Shown one piece after another: positions 41,739 to 51,442 of a stretch of DNA of 64,000 bases. The position numbers and the translations under genes were made by a program. The stretch is taken from NCBI RefSeq assembly GCF_017876435.1, contig NZ_JAGIOA010000001.1:434001-498000 (forward strand), in the 5' to 3' direction. Within the stretch, counting starts at the first letter, position 1. Each line of letters opens with the position of its first letter. The stretch is from Microbacterium phyllosphaerae. Its GTDB lineage: Bacteria; Actinomycetota; Actinomycetes; Actinomycetales; Microbacteriaceae. The notes under the pieces were generated by a model. It did not search any database. It had not been told where the DNA came from and worked only from the letters and a program-made list of their open reading frames with translations.

Positions 41739-42404
41739 GTGCCTGCGCTCCCCGAGTACGACCCCCTGCCCGATCGTCCTGCGCCCGACAATCCCTCGGG
41801 AAAGCTCGTGCTTCTGCGCCACGGAGAGACGGAATGGTCGAAGGCGGGCCTGCATACGGGGCTCACCGACATCCCGCTCACGGCCCGAGGCGAAGATCTC
41901 GCCCGCGGTGCAGGACAGCTGGTCGCCGACTACGACTTCTCACTCGTGCTGTCCTCACCTCTCGAACGCGCTCGGCGCACGGCCGAGCTCGCCGGTCTGC
42001 ACGCCGAGGTCGATCCGCTTCTCGTCGAATGGGACTACGGCGGATACGAGGGTCGCACGACGAAGGACATCCGTGAGGAGCTCGGCTACGACTGGAGCGC
42101 CTTCACCCACGGTGTGATCCGCGGCGCCACACCCGGCGAGACCGTCGAGGAAGTCGCGGCCCGCGCATCCCGCGTGCTCACTCGGGTCCTGCCGGCGCTG
42201 GCCGAGGGTGACGTGGCCCTGGTCGCGCACGGGCACTTCCTCCGCATCCTCACCGCCGTCTACCTGCGGCTCGCCCCTCGCTTCGGTGCTCAGATCACGC
42301 TGGATGCCGGGTCGGTGTCGGTGCTGAGCTTCTACCGCGAGCAGCCCGCGATCCTGACCTGGAACTACGGCCTCGAGCTGCCTCTCGCGCCGTCGGAGTC
42401 CTGA
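41739..42404 (+). CDS. Histidine phosphatase family protein
   Basis: A 221-residue branch-1 histidine phosphatase. The catalytic RHG motif is in LVLLRHGETEWSKAGLHTGLTDIPLT (about residue 22 on), typical of phosphoglycerate-mutase-like enzymes; the second His is in VALVAHGHFLRI near 165. It dephosphorylates a small phosphorylated compound. The start is a GTG at 41739 without close ribosome-binding site. No metabolic neighbour. Confidence 0.9.
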   Translation: MPALPEYDPLPDRPAPDNPSGKLVLLRHGETEWSKAGLHTGLTDIPLTARGEDLARGAGQLVADYDFSLVLSSPLERARRTAELAGLHAEVDPLLVEWDYGGYEGRTTKDIREELGYDWSAFTHGVIRGATPGETVEEVAARASRVLTRVLPALAEGDVALVAHGHFLRILTAVYLRLAPRFGAQITLDAGSVSVLSFYREQPAILTWNYGLELPLAPSES

Positions 42405-42421
42405 CGCCGACCGATCGGGGT

Positions 42422-42949
42422 TCAGCCCAATCGCTGCAGCGACAGGGCATAGATCGTGGGAGCACCCTCGAGGTCCATCGCGATCCGCATCCCGGTGGCC
42501 GTCGTGGTGATGTCGAATGCGATCGTCTCGTTCTCGCAGACGATCGGGTCCGCAGAGGGCTCCTCGTCGAGGCCGCTGGCCGTCAGCGTGATGACGCCGT
42601 CGCCTCGGCAGGCGAGCTGCGCCTGATAGGCACCCGCCTCCTGAGACTTCAGGTCCGCCGTGTGATGAGCCGAGGTGTTCTCGCTCAGCCACCCCGAGAG
42701 GATCGGGCCGGCCCCCTCGGCATCCGATCCGGGAACCGCCGTCTCGGCCCATTCCCGGATCTCGTCGACCGGAATCGGGAGCAGGGCTTCGTCGGCGTCC
42801 GCCGCATCCGTGCTGACGGTGGGCGCGGGTGTCGAGGCCGATGGAGACGGCGATCCGGTGGCTGAACCCGAGGGCTCCGCCGCGCATCCGGCGAGCGCCG
42901 CGCCCGCCACCAGGATCAGTCCGATCGTCGTCGCTCGTCTCGTATCCAT
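42422..42949 (-). CDS. Secreted lipoprotein
   Basis: A 175-residue lipoprotein. The N-terminal signal (MDTRRATTIGLILVAGAALAGC) ends in the lipobox LAGC, so Cys22 would be lipidated and anchored to the outer face of the membrane. A Ser/Pro/Thr-rich linker (about 25-55) precedes a compact domain with C-x-C-type cysteines (CRGDG and CENET) and a final beta-rich part. No family is recognised. Convergent with the phosphatase gene. Confidence 0.75.
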   Translation of the reverse strand: MDTRRATTIGLILVAGAALAGCAAEPSGSATGSPSPSASTPAPTVSTDAADADEALLPIPVDEIREWAETAVPGSDAEGAGPILSGWLSENTSAHHTADLKSQEAGAYQAQLACRGDGVITLTASGLDEEPSADPIVCENETIAFDITTTATGMRIAMDLEGAPTIYALSLQRLG

Positions 42950-43042
42950 CCCTCCACGCTACGTGTCTGCACGGACCATGCAACCGCCTCCGCCGACACG
43001 CCGATCTTTTGAATAACTAAAAACAGAAGGTACAGTCGAGGC

Positions 43043-43465
43043 ATGGACACCGACCTCGACTCCGCGCTTCGCGATGCGGGACTGCGGGCGACCGCGGGCC
43101 GTGTCGCTGTGCTCGAGGTGATGGAATCCATGGCCCACACGGATGCGGAGCGGGTCTACCGTGCCGTGTCCGCCGTGCTTCCGACCACGTCGATCCAGTC
43201 GGTGCACAACATCCTCGCGGACCTGACGACGGCGGGCCTGCTCCGCCGGATCGAACCGGCAGGCTCCGCGGCGCTCTACGAACGGCGCATCGGCGACAAC
43301 CACCACCACGTCGTCTGCACCCAGTGCGGTGCGGTCGGCGATGTGGACTGCGTCGTCGGCGAAGCGCCGTGTCTCACCCCGTCTTCGGCGGGGGGATTCA
43401 CCGTCCGAACAGCCGAAGTCACCTTCTGGGGCCTGTGCCCCAGCTGCCAGAACGCCGCGCAGTAG
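43043..43465 (+). CDS. furA: Fur-family regulator of catalase
   Basis: A 140-residue Fur-family protein. The winged helix is N-terminal ([29 protein letters not shown]); the metal site includes [17 protein letters not shown] (about 92-108) with the CxxC zinc pair and a final CPSC. It lies 64 bases upstream of katA, the typical furA-katG/katA (PerR/CatR-like) arrangement; it should repress catalase and itself and be relieved by peroxide or metal status. AT-rich TTTTGAATAACTAAAAACA just upstream could be its operator. Confidence 0.9.
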   Translation: MDTDLDSALRDAGLRATAGRVAVLEVMESMAHTDAERVYRAVSAVLPTTSIQSVHNILADLTTAGLLRRIEPAGSAALYERRIGDNHHHVVCTQCGAVGDVDCVVGEAPCLTPSSAGGFTVRTAEVTFWGLCPSCQNAAQ

Positions 43466-43529
43466 CATCCGTCGTCCGCTCCCGGTCCACCGGGGTATTC
43501 GGCGTACCTGCGCGCAGAAGGAGAACACC

Positions 43530-44993
43530 ATGACCGACCCATCGATCACGCCCGCCACCACGACCCAGACGGGAACCCCCGTCGCCAGCGACGCGCACTC
43601 GCTCACCGTCGGAGCCGACGGTCCCACCGTTCTCCACGACCGCTACCTGGTCGAGAAGCTCGCATCGTTCAACCGCGAGCGCGTGCCGGAGCGGAACCCG
43701 CACGCCAAGGGCGGCGGAGCATTCGGATCATTCACCGTGACCGAGGACGTCTCGGCCTACACCCGCGCCGCGGCCTTCCAGCCCGGAGCGGTCAGCGAGA
43801 CACTGCTGCGCTTCTCGTCGGTCGCCGGCGAGCAGGGATCCCCCGACACCTGGCGCGACGTGCGCGGCTTCGCGCTGCGCTTCTACACGCCCGAGGGCAA
43901 CCTCGACATCGTCGGCAACAACACACCGACCTTCTTCCTTCGCGACGCCATGAAGTTCCCCGACTTCATCCACTCGCAGAAGCGTCTCGGCGACTCGGGT
44001 CTGCGCGACGCCGACATGCAGTGGGACTTCTGGACCCTCTCCCCCGAGTCCGCGCACCAGGTCACGTACCTCATGGGAGACCGCGGCCTGCCGCGCAGCT
44101 GGCGCCACATGAACGGCTACGGATCGCACACCTACCAGTGGATCAATGCCGCCGGTGAGCGCTTCTGGGTGCAGTACCACTTCCTGTCGAAGCAGGGTGT
44201 CGAGGCGATGAGCGCCGAAGAGGCCGAGAAGCTCGCCGGGTCGGATGCCGACTACTACCGTCGCGACCTTTTCGACGCGATCGCGAGTGGTGACGCCCCC
44301 TCGTGGGACGTCTACGTGCAGATCATGCCGTACGACGAGGGCAAGACCTACCGCTTCAACCCGTTCGACCTGACGAAGACCTGGTCGAAGAAGGACTACC
44401 CGCGTATCAAGGTCGGCACGTTCACGCTCGACCGCAACCCGCAGAACTTCTTCGCCGAGATCGAGCAGGCCGCTTTCTCGCCCGGCAACCAGGTACCGGG
44501 AACCGGCATCTCCCCCGACAAGATGCTGATGGCTCGCGCGTTCGCCTACGCGGATGCTCAGCGCTACCGCATCGGCGCGAACTACAACCAGCTGCCGGTC
44601 AACCAGGCGCATGCCGCGGAGACCCGCAACTACATGCACGAGGGCCAGATGCAGTACAAGTTCAACCCGGCCGAGCACCGCGTGTACACGCCGAACTCGT
44701 ACGGCGCGGCCGGCGGCCCGACCGCCGACCCGGCGGCGGGTGTCGAGGCGAGCTGGGAGTCGGACGGCGAGCTGATGCGCTCCGCCGCGACGCTGCACCT
44801 GGACGACGACGATTTCGGCCAGGCAGGAACGCTGTACCGCACGGTCTTCGACGACGAGCAGCGCGCACGCTTCCTCGAGACGCTGACCGGTCAGGGCCAG
44901 GGGATCACGATCGACGCGATCCGCGAGCGCTTCTTCCAGTACTGGACGAACGTGGATGCCGCATTGGGCGACGCGCTGCGCGCGCGCTTCTGA
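43530..44993 (+). CDS. katA: Monofunctional haem catalase
   Basis: A 487-residue clade-3-size catalase that disproportionates hydrogen peroxide. The active-site histidine is in [15 protein letters not shown] near residue 58; the haem-ligand tyrosine is in the [17 protein letters not shown] signature near 340. The conserved [23 protein letters not shown] is intact. The ATG at 43530 is about seven bases after AGAAGGAGAA. Regulated by the upstream furA. Cytosolic, no signal peptide. Confidence 0.95.
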   Translation: MTDPSITPATTTQTGTPVASDAHSLTVGADGPTVLHDRYLVEKLASFNRERVPERNPHAKGGGAFGSFTVTEDVSAYTRAAAFQPGAVSETLLRFSSVAGEQGSPDTWRDVRGFALRFYTPEGNLDIVGNNTPTFFLRDAMKFPDFIHSQKRLGDSGLRDADMQWDFWTLSPESAHQVTYLMGDRGLPRSWRHMNGYGSHTYQWINAAGERFWVQYHFLSKQGVEAMSAEEAEKLAGSDADYYRRDLFDAIASGDAPSWDVYVQIMPYDEGKTYRFNPFDLTKTWSKKDYPRIKVGTFTLDRNPQNFFAEIEQAAFSPGNQVPGTGISPDKMLMARAFAYADAQRYRIGANYNQLPVNQAHAAETRNYMHEGQMQYKFNPAEHRVYTPNSYGAAGGPTADPAAGVEASWESDGELMRSAATLHLDDDDFGQAGTLYRTVFDDEQRARFLETLTGQGQGITIDAIRERFFQYWTNVDAALGDALRARF

Positions 44994-45050
44994 GTCGCAT
45001 CCGCTGATCTGCGTCGGCATTCCGCTTCGCGGTGGCTCTGAGCCCTGCTG

Positions 45051-45123
45051 AAAACAGGACGAACGCTCGAGATCAGGACGAATCCTTCCGGATTCTCCTG
45101 ATCTCGGGCGTTCTTCCTGTTTC
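45051..45123. repeat. Long imperfect hairpin between katA and a hydrolase gene
   Basis: A left arm of 35 bases (45051-45085, starting AAAACAGGACGAACGC) pairs with 45090-45123 across a 4-base loop, with three mismatches or bulges. Within each arm AGGACGAA/TCCTG-type sequence recurs. Probably a structured terminator or repeat element. Confidence 0.7.
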
Positions 45124-45169
45124 GGGATGCGCGCCGCCTCGCGCGATGCACGGTCAGCGCAGGAGGACA

Positions 45170-45979
45170 ATGGATGCCGTGGCTGTTCCTCTCTCCGACC
45201 TGACCCAGATGCCCGAACCCCAGCAGGTGCATGCCGCAGACGGCACTCGCCTCGCGACGTACACGTGGGGCGAGTTCGACGCCCCGGTGGTCGTGATCGT
45301 GCACGGATTCGCGTCCAGCGCCCGCGATACCTGGGTGCTCACCGGTTGGGTGCGCGAGCTCACGAAGGCCGGCTACCGGGTGCTCGCCCTCGACCAGCGG
45401 GGCCATGGACTCAGTGAGAAGCCGCATCAGCCCGACGCCTACGGCATCCGCACCCTGGCCACCGATGTCGAGACGGTCATGGACACGTACCTCGTCGACG
45501 AAGCCCTCTATGTCGGGTATTCGCTGGGCGCCCGGGTCGGCTGGGAGGTCGTACGCGATCTGCCGCACCGCATCGGACGCGCCGTGCTCGGAGGGGTTCC
45601 CGACGGCATCCCGCTCGCCCGCCTCGATCTCGATCAGGTGCGCGCGTATCTGGCAGACGGCACGCCCGTGTCGGATGCGACGACGCAGAACTACATCACC
45701 CTGACCGAGCGCGTGCCCGGCAACGACCTCGGCGCGCTCGTCGCGCTGGCCGAGGGGATGCGGTCCTCACGGACGATCGATCCCGATCCGTCGAACGCGC
45801 CCGCGAGCCCGATCCTGTTCGCGACCGGGTCGAAGGATGCGATCATCGAGGGCTCCCGTGCCCTTGCGTCGGCTGCACCTCAGGGGCAGTTCTTCGAGAT
45901 CCCCGATCGCAATCACTTCAACGCGCCGGGATCCCGTGCCTTCAAAGAGGCCGCGCTGACGTTCCTCGCCGAGTCCTGA
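45170..45979 (+). CDS. Alpha/beta hydrolase
   Basis: A 269-residue hydrolase. The oxyanion HGFASSARDTW is near residue 43, strand DQRGHGLSEKPH near 75, nucleophile elbow YVGYSLGARVGWE near 110 (Ser in G-Y-S-L-G), acid in SKDAIIEG near 224 and His in NHFNAPGS near 249. Typical of serine esterases/epoxide-hydrolase-like proteins. The ATG at 45170 follows AGGAGG by three bases. A short hairpin at the stop may terminate it against msrA. Confidence 0.85.
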   Translation: MDAVAVPLSDLTQMPEPQQVHAADGTRLATYTWGEFDAPVVVIVHGFASSARDTWVLTGWVRELTKAGYRVLALDQRGHGLSEKPHQPDAYGIRTLATDVETVMDTYLVDEALYVGYSLGARVGWEVVRDLPHRIGRAVLGGVPDGIPLARLDLDQVRAYLADGTPVSDATTQNYITLTERVPGNDLGALVALAEGMRSSRTIDPDPSNAPASPILFATGSKDAIIEGSRALASAAPQGQFFEIPDRNHFNAPGSRAFKEAALTFLAES

Positions 45980-45995
45980 GACCCGACGAGGAACG
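45960..45995. terminator. Bidirectional hairpin between hydrolase and msrA
   Basis: CGTTCCTCG (45960-45968) and CGAGGAACG (45987-45995) form a 9-bp stem that overlaps the hydrolase stop codon; the convergent msrA ends eight bases beyond. Likely a shared terminator. Confidence 0.6.
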
Positions 45996-46002
45996 GTCAG
46001 GG

Positions 46003-46548
46003 TCAGACCGTCGCGTTCTCTTCGCGCTTCGGCAGCACCCATCCCGCACGCGGGAAGTGGCAGGTGTAGCCGTTCGGGTACTTGATCAGGTAGTCCTGGT
46101 GCTCCTCTTCGGCCTGCCAGAACGGGCCCTCGGGCTCGATCGTCGTGACGGCCTTGGCCGGCCACAGGCCCGAGGCGTCGACGTCGGCGATGGTGTCGCG
46201 TGCGACGGTCTCCTGCTCCGGCGTGAGAGGGAAGATCGCCGAGCGGTAGCTCGAGCCGATGTCGTTGCCCTGACGGTCCTTGGTCGACGGGTCGTGGATC
46301 TGGAAGAAGAACGCCAGGATGTCGCGATACGTCGTCTTCGTGGGATCGAACACGATCTCGACGGCCTCCGCGTGGCCGGGGTGGTTGCGGTACGTCGCGT
46401 GGTCGTTGCTGCCGCCGGTGTAGCCGACACGGGTGTCGAGCACTCCGGGCTGGCGGCGGATGAGGTCTTCCATGCCCCAGAAGCAACCGCCGGCGAGAAC
46501 GGCGGTCTCGGTCCCGGGGGTGCGGGTGATGGTTCCGGTGTCGGTCAT
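46003..46548 (-). CDS. msrA: Peptide methionine sulfoxide reductase A
   Basis: A 181-residue MsrA repairing the S-epimer of methionine sulfoxide. The catalytic Cys22 is in [11 protein letters not shown]; the conserved [16 protein letters not shown] and [10 protein letters not shown] follow. Its ATG overlaps the msrB stop (ATGA). C-terminal resolving cysteines are limited to one (YTCHF). Cytosolic. Confidence 0.93.
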   Translation of the reverse strand: MTDTGTITRTPGTETAVLAGGCFWGMEDLIRRQPGVLDTRVGYTGGSNDHATYRNHPGHAEAVEIVFDPTKTTYRDILAFFFQIHDPSTKDRQGNDIGSSYRSAIFPLTPEQETVARDTIADVDASGLWPAKAVTTIEPEGPFWQAEEEHQDYLIKYPNGYTCHFPRAGWVLPKREENATV

Positions 46549-47033
46549 GAGTTCTCCTCAGAGTTCGGGGTGGCGGTGTCGGCGTCCTGGCCGGCGAAGA
46601 GGTGACGGTAGCGACCGTACCCCTCATCTTCCAGGCTGTCAGCCGGGATGAAGCGGAGGGCGGCGGAGTTCATGCAGTAGCGGAGCCCGCCGGTGTTGCG
46701 GGGTCCGTCGTCGAAGACGTGCCCGAGGTGGCTGTCGGCTCCGCTGGATCGCGCCTCGGTGCGCTTCATCCACAGGGTACGGTCGGTGCGGGTGGTCACC
46801 GCGTCGGCCTCGATCGGCTTCGTGAAGCTCGGCCATCCGGTGCCGCTGTCGAACTTGTCGGTCGACGCGAACAACGGCTGTCCCGAGACGACGTCGACGT
46901 AGATGCCGTCGTCGTGGGTGTTCCAGTACGCGTTGCGGAAGGGCGGCTCGGTGGCATCCTCCTGCGTGACCTCGTACTGCAGATGCGTGAGGTCGCTGAC
47001 GGCCTCGGGGGTCTTGCTGTACTCGTTCGACAT
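46545..47033 (-). CDS. msrB: Peptide methionine sulfoxide reductase B, non-zinc form
   Basis: A 162-residue MsrB repairing the R-epimer. The active cysteine is in [12 protein letters not shown] near residue 125, with the [10 protein letters not shown] region before it. The zinc-binding CxxC pairs are absent: the first site reads [10 protein letters not shown] and the second [10 protein letters not shown], so it is of the zinc-free type. It is upstream of and coupled with msrA. C-terminal 25 residues are Asp/Glu-rich. Confidence 0.93.
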   Translation of the reverse strand: MSNEYSKTPEAVSDLTHLQYEVTQEDATEPPFRNAYWNTHDDGIYVDVVSGQPLFASTDKFDSGTGWPSFTKPIEADAVTTRTDRTLWMKRTEARSSGADSHLGHVFDDGPRNTGGLRYCMNSAALRFIPADSLEDEGYGRYRHLFAGQDADTATPNSEENS

Positions 47034-47184
47034 GATCTGACTCCTTGTCCGACGCAGCTGGCTGCAGCGTCATAGAGAAGAACCAGCGGCACCCCGGATT
47101 TGGTCCCGCGGGACTGTGAGCGGGCTGTGAGTTTTCGCCGAGCCGATAGAGTTGCTCCCCGATATACACACAGGGGAGACGCAC

Positions 47185-48102
47185 ATGTCTGTTGGACTGC
47201 TCGCGGTCGTCGATGACATTCTCAGCGCGGCGATGAAGGCGTCTGCCAAGGCTGCGGGTGTCGTGATCGATGACGCCGCCGTGACCCCGCAGTATGTGCA
47301 GGGCATCACTCCGGCACGCGAGCTGCCGGTGGTGGCGAAGATCGCCGTCGGTTCTCTGGCGAACAAGTTCGTCATCATCATCCCGATCGCCCTGCTGCTC
47401 ACCGCCTTCGCGCCCTGGGTGCTTCCGTACCTCCTCATCCTCGGTGGCGCGTACCTGTGCTTCGAGGGTGCGGAGAAGGTGCTCGAGTGGTTCGGTGTGC
47501 AGCACGGCCACGCCGACGAGAGCGATCGGAACGAGAACAAGCTCGTCTGGGGTGCGGTGCGCACCGACTTGATCCTGTCGACGGAGATCATGCTGATCTC
47601 GCTCGCCAACCTCGAGGCCGGCCTCGACATCTGGACCACCCTCGCGATCCTCGCGGTGATCGCCCTGATCATGACCGGCGTCGTCTACGGCGCGGTGGCC
47701 CTGCTCGTGAAGATCGACGACATCGGTCTGAAGATGGCGAAGAACCCCTCGCAGCGCGTGCGCCACACCGGCACCCGGATCGTGCGCTCGATGCCCGCCG
47801 TCTTCCGCTTCATCAGCATCCTCGGCACCGTCGCGATGCTGTGGGTCGGTGGACACCTGCTGCTCGTGAACCTCGGTGAGGTCGGCGTGCATTTCGGAGC
47901 GGACATCCTGCACGGCATCGAGCACTTCCTCGAGCCGGCCGGTGGCGTCATCGTCTGGATCGGCGACACCCTGTTCTCGGCCATCGCCGGCCTCATCGCC
48001 GGTCTGATCATCGTCGGGATCATCCTGGGCATCGGTCGCCTCATCGGCAAGAAGCCGAACTTCCACGAGGGCGAGGAATCGCCCGCCGACGTGCACGTCT
48101 GA
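47185..48102 (+). CDS. DUF808 family membrane protein
   Basis: A 305-residue inner-membrane protein with about seven helices. The N-terminal MSVGLLAVVDDILSAAMKASAKAAGVVIDDAAVTPQYVQGITPARELPVVAKI is the DUF808 (YedI) signature, followed by LLTAFAPWVLPYLLILGGAYLCFEGAEKVLEW. Function unknown. The ATG at 47185 is seven bases after GGGGAGAC. Confidence 0.9.
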   Translation: MSVGLLAVVDDILSAAMKASAKAAGVVIDDAAVTPQYVQGITPARELPVVAKIAVGSLANKFVIIIPIALLLTAFAPWVLPYLLILGGAYLCFEGAEKVLEWFGVQHGHADESDRNENKLVWGAVRTDLILSTEIMLISLANLEAGLDIWTTLAILAVIALIMTGVVYGAVALLVKIDDIGLKMAKNPSQRVRHTGTRIVRSMPAVFRFISILGTVAMLWVGGHLLLVNLGEVGVHFGADILHGIEHFLEPAGGVIVWIGDTLFSAIAGLIAGLIIVGIILGIGRLIGKKPNFHEGEESPADVHV

Positions 48103-48124
48103 CGCACGCACGACATATGCTGCA

Positions 48125-49474
48125 TCAGGCAGCGATGTCATAGCGGGCCCTCCCGCCGAGGCGGGGAGTCCTTGCCGGATCCACGTGCGGCGGTGGGATG
48201 AGCCACACTCGCGCCGCGACACCGATCCCTTCGATGCGGATGTCCCACCCGTTGTCATGGATGCGGTGGTGACAGGACTCGCACAACAGAACTCCGTTGT
48301 TCAGGTCGGTCGGCCCCGTATCGCGCTGCCACCACCTCAGGTGATGCGCCTTCGTCATCTGCGGCGGGAGGCTGCACATCGCGCATCCGCCATCCCGCTC
48401 GACGAGGGCCAGTCGCTGCGCTCGCGTGAACAGACGCTTCTCGCGGCCCCAGTCGAGGATCTCTCCCTCAGACCCGAGTACCACCGGGATGATCCCGCCA
48501 CCCGCAGCCATTCGGCGGCAGGTGGTGATGCTGACGGGCTGGTCGCTGCCGTCGATCACCGCGGTCCCCAGTCCTGCGGTGAGGTCGTCGAGGTTCACCC
48601 GCACCACCACCGTCGCTCCGGTCGCAGGCATTCCCCCGTTGTCGCACGCGATCGCGTGCTCGCAGATGGCCGCGAGCGCGTCGGCCTGGATCATCGCCAC
48701 CGTGCGATGGTCCGCGTCGGGCGCACCCGGGTCGGGCGCCGTGATCCGCGCCTGGAAGGTCGCCGTCACGTAGGCCTGGATCGCCGCCTTGATGGGGGCG
48801 CTCGCGGCGATGTCGGTCTGCAGGTTCAGGTGGAAGGACCCATCGCGCTCGAACATGGTGAGCGATCGACGATCGCGCGCTTCTCGCTCTTTCGGGGCCA
48901 CCCCGTCAGGGTCGAGCCAGGCCTCGGTTCGGGCGACGAGAGTGCGCACGTCGTCAAGTGTCATCCCGGCGGCGCGCTCGACGAGCAGGCGCTCGGCCTC
49001 TTCGACCCGCACTGTTCCGACCTTCAGGCGCACGCGTTCGAGCAGCGCGACGATGACCGCAGCGGCGGCTACGGATATCTCCCCCGCGGCGAGCGCCGTC
49101 GCCAGCGCGGGGTACTTCGCCGGCAGCGCCTCGCCCAGCAGGTTGGTGCGCGGCGCTGCCGCCTGACCGACCGTGATCAGGCGCTTCGCATCTCCGTGCG
49201 CCCCGCCGGTCGTCGCGGCGATCATCGCCGCCGCGCTCCGGTATCCGTGCTGCTTCGCCAGCCCCTCAGGTCCGAGTTCCGGTCGTGATTCGTGAGCGAT
49301 CGCGGCGGCGAGTTCGGCGTGGAGCCCGTCGAGACACCGTTGCATCTCGCCGACCGCGCGATGCGCACCGAGCAGTTCGCCCCGAGAAAGATCGACACCC
49401 CTCTCCGCATCCGCCCACGCATCGCTGAGGCGCTCGATGGCCTCGAGCAGCGGCGCCAGGCGGGGATTCGACAT
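48125..49474 (-). CDS. DUF222 / HNH endonuclease domain protein
   Basis: A 449-residue protein of the actinobacterial DUF222-HNH family. The N-terminal helical DUF222 domain spans about 30-330. The C-terminal HNH motif is CAMCSLPPQMTKAHHLRWWQRDTGPTDLNNGVLLCESCHHRIHDNGW (about 370-415), with CxxC, HH, N and CxxCHH zinc and catalytic residues. These genes are repeated in actinobacterial genomes and are thought to be self-spreading, but no intron or mobile element is seen here. ATG at 49474. Confidence 0.9.
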   Translation of the reverse strand: MSNPRLAPLLEAIERLSDAWADAERGVDLSRGELLGAHRAVGEMQRCLDGLHAELAAAIAHESRPELGPEGLAKQHGYRSAAAMIAATTGGAHGDAKRLITVGQAAAPRTNLLGEALPAKYPALATALAAGEISVAAAAVIVALLERVRLKVGTVRVEEAERLLVERAAGMTLDDVRTLVARTEAWLDPDGVAPKEREARDRRSLTMFERDGSFHLNLQTDIAASAPIKAAIQAYVTATFQARITAPDPGAPDADHRTVAMIQADALAAICEHAIACDNGGMPATGATVVVRVNLDDLTAGLGTAVIDGSDQPVSITTCRRMAAGGGIIPVVLGSEGEILDWGREKRLFTRAQRLALVERDGGCAMCSLPPQMTKAHHLRWWQRDTGPTDLNNGVLLCESCHHRIHDNGWDIRIEGIGVAARVWLIPPPHVDPARTPRLGGRARYDIAA

Positions 49475-49526
49475 AACTACAGTTTAGAAGATATGTTCGA
49501 ATCTCGGTCGGTATGCCGACATGCGA

Positions 49527-50294
49527 TCAACGGCGGGTTCTCACCCCGCGTACATGGTCCTCGCTACGCAGCCACTCATCGAAGGTGATCTCCCCCTGCA
49601 GCGAATCGGTCCCGCCGCGCAACGATCCCGACGCGAGACCCCTCCCGTACGCACCGGGCAACCGCACCCCGAGCACCCGCCGCCGCACCCCGTCGAACGC
49701 CAACTGTCGTCGGGCGACGTCCACCAGAACCTCGTCGCGCGGCCCGACGAGATCGCGCGCCCGCCCGATCGCACCGACCTCGGCAACCCGCACCAGGTGC
49801 GCCCCCACTTCGCGCGCCGCCACCGGGCGCATGAGCAGCTTCGGCATGACCGCGACCGGCCCCGACATCCCCGAGAGCAGCTGACCGGCGAACTCGTGGA
49901 ACTGCCCCGCCCTCGCGATCGTGAACGGCACCGACCCCGCCGCCACCGCGCGCTCCTGCGCGAGCTTGCCCGCGTAGTAGGAGGCGTCGATCCCATCGAT
50001 TCCCACGATCGACAGCGCGACGTGATGCCCGACGCCCGCCCTCTCCCCTGCGGCGAGCAGATTGCGGGTGGCCGTCTCGAAGAACGTGACCGCCTTCGCG
50101 GCCGAGAGGGTGGTCGTGTTCGTGACGTCGATCACGGCATCCACACCGTGCAGCGCCTCATCGAGACCGACACCGTTCACCACGTCGGCACCGGTCGCAC
50201 GCGAGAGCGCGACGACGTCGTGACCCGCGGCCTGCGCGGCCTCAACAGTGTGCCGACCGACCACACCCGTTCCTCCTGCAACAGCGATCCTCAT
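49527..50294 (-). CDS. NAD(P)-binding NmrA/SDR-like protein beside sigJ
   Basis: A 255-residue atypical SDR. The N-terminus MRIAVAGGTGVVGRHTVEAAQAAGHDVVALSR has the GGTGxxG Rossmann motif; later parts include YYAGKLAQERAVAAGSVPFTIARAGQFHEF, typical of NmrA-like epimerases. It lacks the SDR YxxxK catalytic pair (YYAGK is a partial form), so it may sense NAD(P). It is divergent from sigJ, a known arrangement for SigJ-linked oxidoreductases. Confidence 0.85.
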   Translation of the reverse strand: MRIAVAGGTGVVGRHTVEAAQAAGHDVVALSRATGADVVNGVGLDEALHGVDAVIDVTNTTTLSAAKAVTFFETATRNLLAAGERAGVGHHVALSIVGIDGIDASYYAGKLAQERAVAAGSVPFTIARAGQFHEFAGQLLSGMSGPVAVMPKLLMRPVAAREVGAHLVRVAEVGAIGRARDLVGPRDEVLVDVARRQLAFDGVRRRVLGVRLPGAYGRGLASGSLRGGTDSLQGEITFDEWLRSEDHVRGVRTRR

Positions 50295-50386
50295 GCCATT
50301 CCCTCTCTGCTCCGACAGCGCGCGTGCGCACCCAGCGTGCTCCTGCTGCGCTCCGTCTGCAAATGATGACGAGACACCGACAGCAA

Positions 50387-50401
50387 GTGTGAGGCTCACA
50401 C
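50387..50401. promoter_or_regulatory. Palindrome between the SDR and sigJ genes
   Basis: GTGTGAG-G-CTCACAC is a perfect 7-1-7 palindrome in the divergent gap, 67 bases before the sigJ ATG. It may be an operator for a regulator of both genes. Confidence 0.5.
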
Positions 50402-50468
50402 CCGGATGATCTGCATCGTCATATCCTGCGAAGGCACCTGCGCGCCAGCGCACCATCGAAAGGCACCC

Positions 50469-51377
50469 ATGGACGACGACCTCGACGACGTCTTCCGTGA
50501 ACGGCGACGCCTTCTCGCTCTCGGCTATCGGATGACGGGAACGCTGGCGGATGCCGAGGATGTCGTGCAGGAGACCTACCTGCGCTGGTACAGGCTCACC
50601 GAAGCCGAGCGCGATGCAATCGCGAATCCGGCGGGCTGGCTCACGACCGTCGCAGGACGCGTCGCCCTCGACCTTCTCGGCTCGGCCCGGCGCCGGCGCG
50701 AGCAGTACGTCGGGCCGTGGCTGCCTGAGCCTGTTCCGGCCGAGCTGTTCGCCGGAGCGATCGGGTCGCGCACGGCATCGAGGTCGGAGGATCCCCTCGA
50801 TCGAATCACCCTCGACGACGACGTCTCCACCGCGCTGCTCGTCGTGCTCGAGGCGATGACACCCGCCGAGCGCGTCGCCTTCGTGCTGCATGACGTCTTC
50901 GCCGTGCCGTTCGACGAGATCGCCGAGGCCGTGGGCCGCTCCTCCGCCGCAGTGCGCCAGCTCGCGGCATCCGCTCGTCGACACGTCCGCGAGAACAGGG
51001 TCGCCGCGGTTCCACGGGCCGAACACGACCGAGTCGTGCGGGCCTTCCAGGAGGCGGCGAACTCGGGTGAGATCGCACCACTGCTGCGCTATCTGGCCCC
51101 CGACGTCGAACTGCGCAGCGATGGCGGCGGCGTGGTCAGCGCCGCCCGCAACGTCGTGAGCGGCGCCGACAATGTCGCGCGCTTCCTGCTGGGCATCGCC
51201 GCCAAGCGCCCCACCATGGTGATGGAGCAGCAGCAGTTCGGAGACGGGCTCGGCTTCGTCTTCCGCGAAGATGGCGAGGTCGTCTCGGTCATGAATCTGC
51301 GTGTCGCCGCCGGCAGGATCACCCAGCTGTGGATCGTGCTCAACCCCGCGAAACTGTCGTCCTGGCTGCCCGGCTGA
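50469..51377 (+). CDS. sigJ: SigJ-type ECF sigma factor with SnoaL-like tail
   Basis: A 302-residue extracytoplasmic-function sigma factor. Region 2 is at about residues 10-75 (LLALGYRMTGTLADAEDVVQETYLRWYR) and region 4 at about 125-175 (LEAMTPAERVAFVLHDVFAVPFDEIAEAVGRSSAAVRQLASRAR-like). The C-terminal 110 residues form a SnoaL-like domain (VVRAFQEAANSGEIAPLLRYLAPDVELRSDGG, then VMNLRVAAGRITQLWIVLNPAKL), the hallmark of SigJ/ECF41, which regulates itself through it. Divergent from the SDR gene. Confidence 0.9.
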   Translation: MDDDLDDVFRERRRLLALGYRMTGTLADAEDVVQETYLRWYRLTEAERDAIANPAGWLTTVAGRVALDLLGSARRRREQYVGPWLPEPVPAELFAGAIGSRTASRSEDPLDRITLDDDVSTALLVVLEAMTPAERVAFVLHDVFAVPFDEIAEAVGRSSAAVRQLAASARRHVRENRVAAVPRAEHDRVVRAFQEAANSGEIAPLLRYLAPDVELRSDGGGVVSAARNVVSGADNVARFLLGIAAKRPTMVMEQQQFGDGLGFVFREDGEVVSVMNLRVAAGRITQLWIVLNPAKLSSWLPG

Positions 51378-51442
51378 GCCCCCACCCCTGCGTCCTGCTA
51401 CCGTCGTCCAGTGCGCACCCGAGCGCAGATGCAGGAGACCCG

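Noticed and set aside
48125..49474. A mobile intron or homing element from the HNH protein
   Set aside because: The DUF222-HNH proteins are common stand-alone genes; no intron structure or interrupted gene surrounds it.
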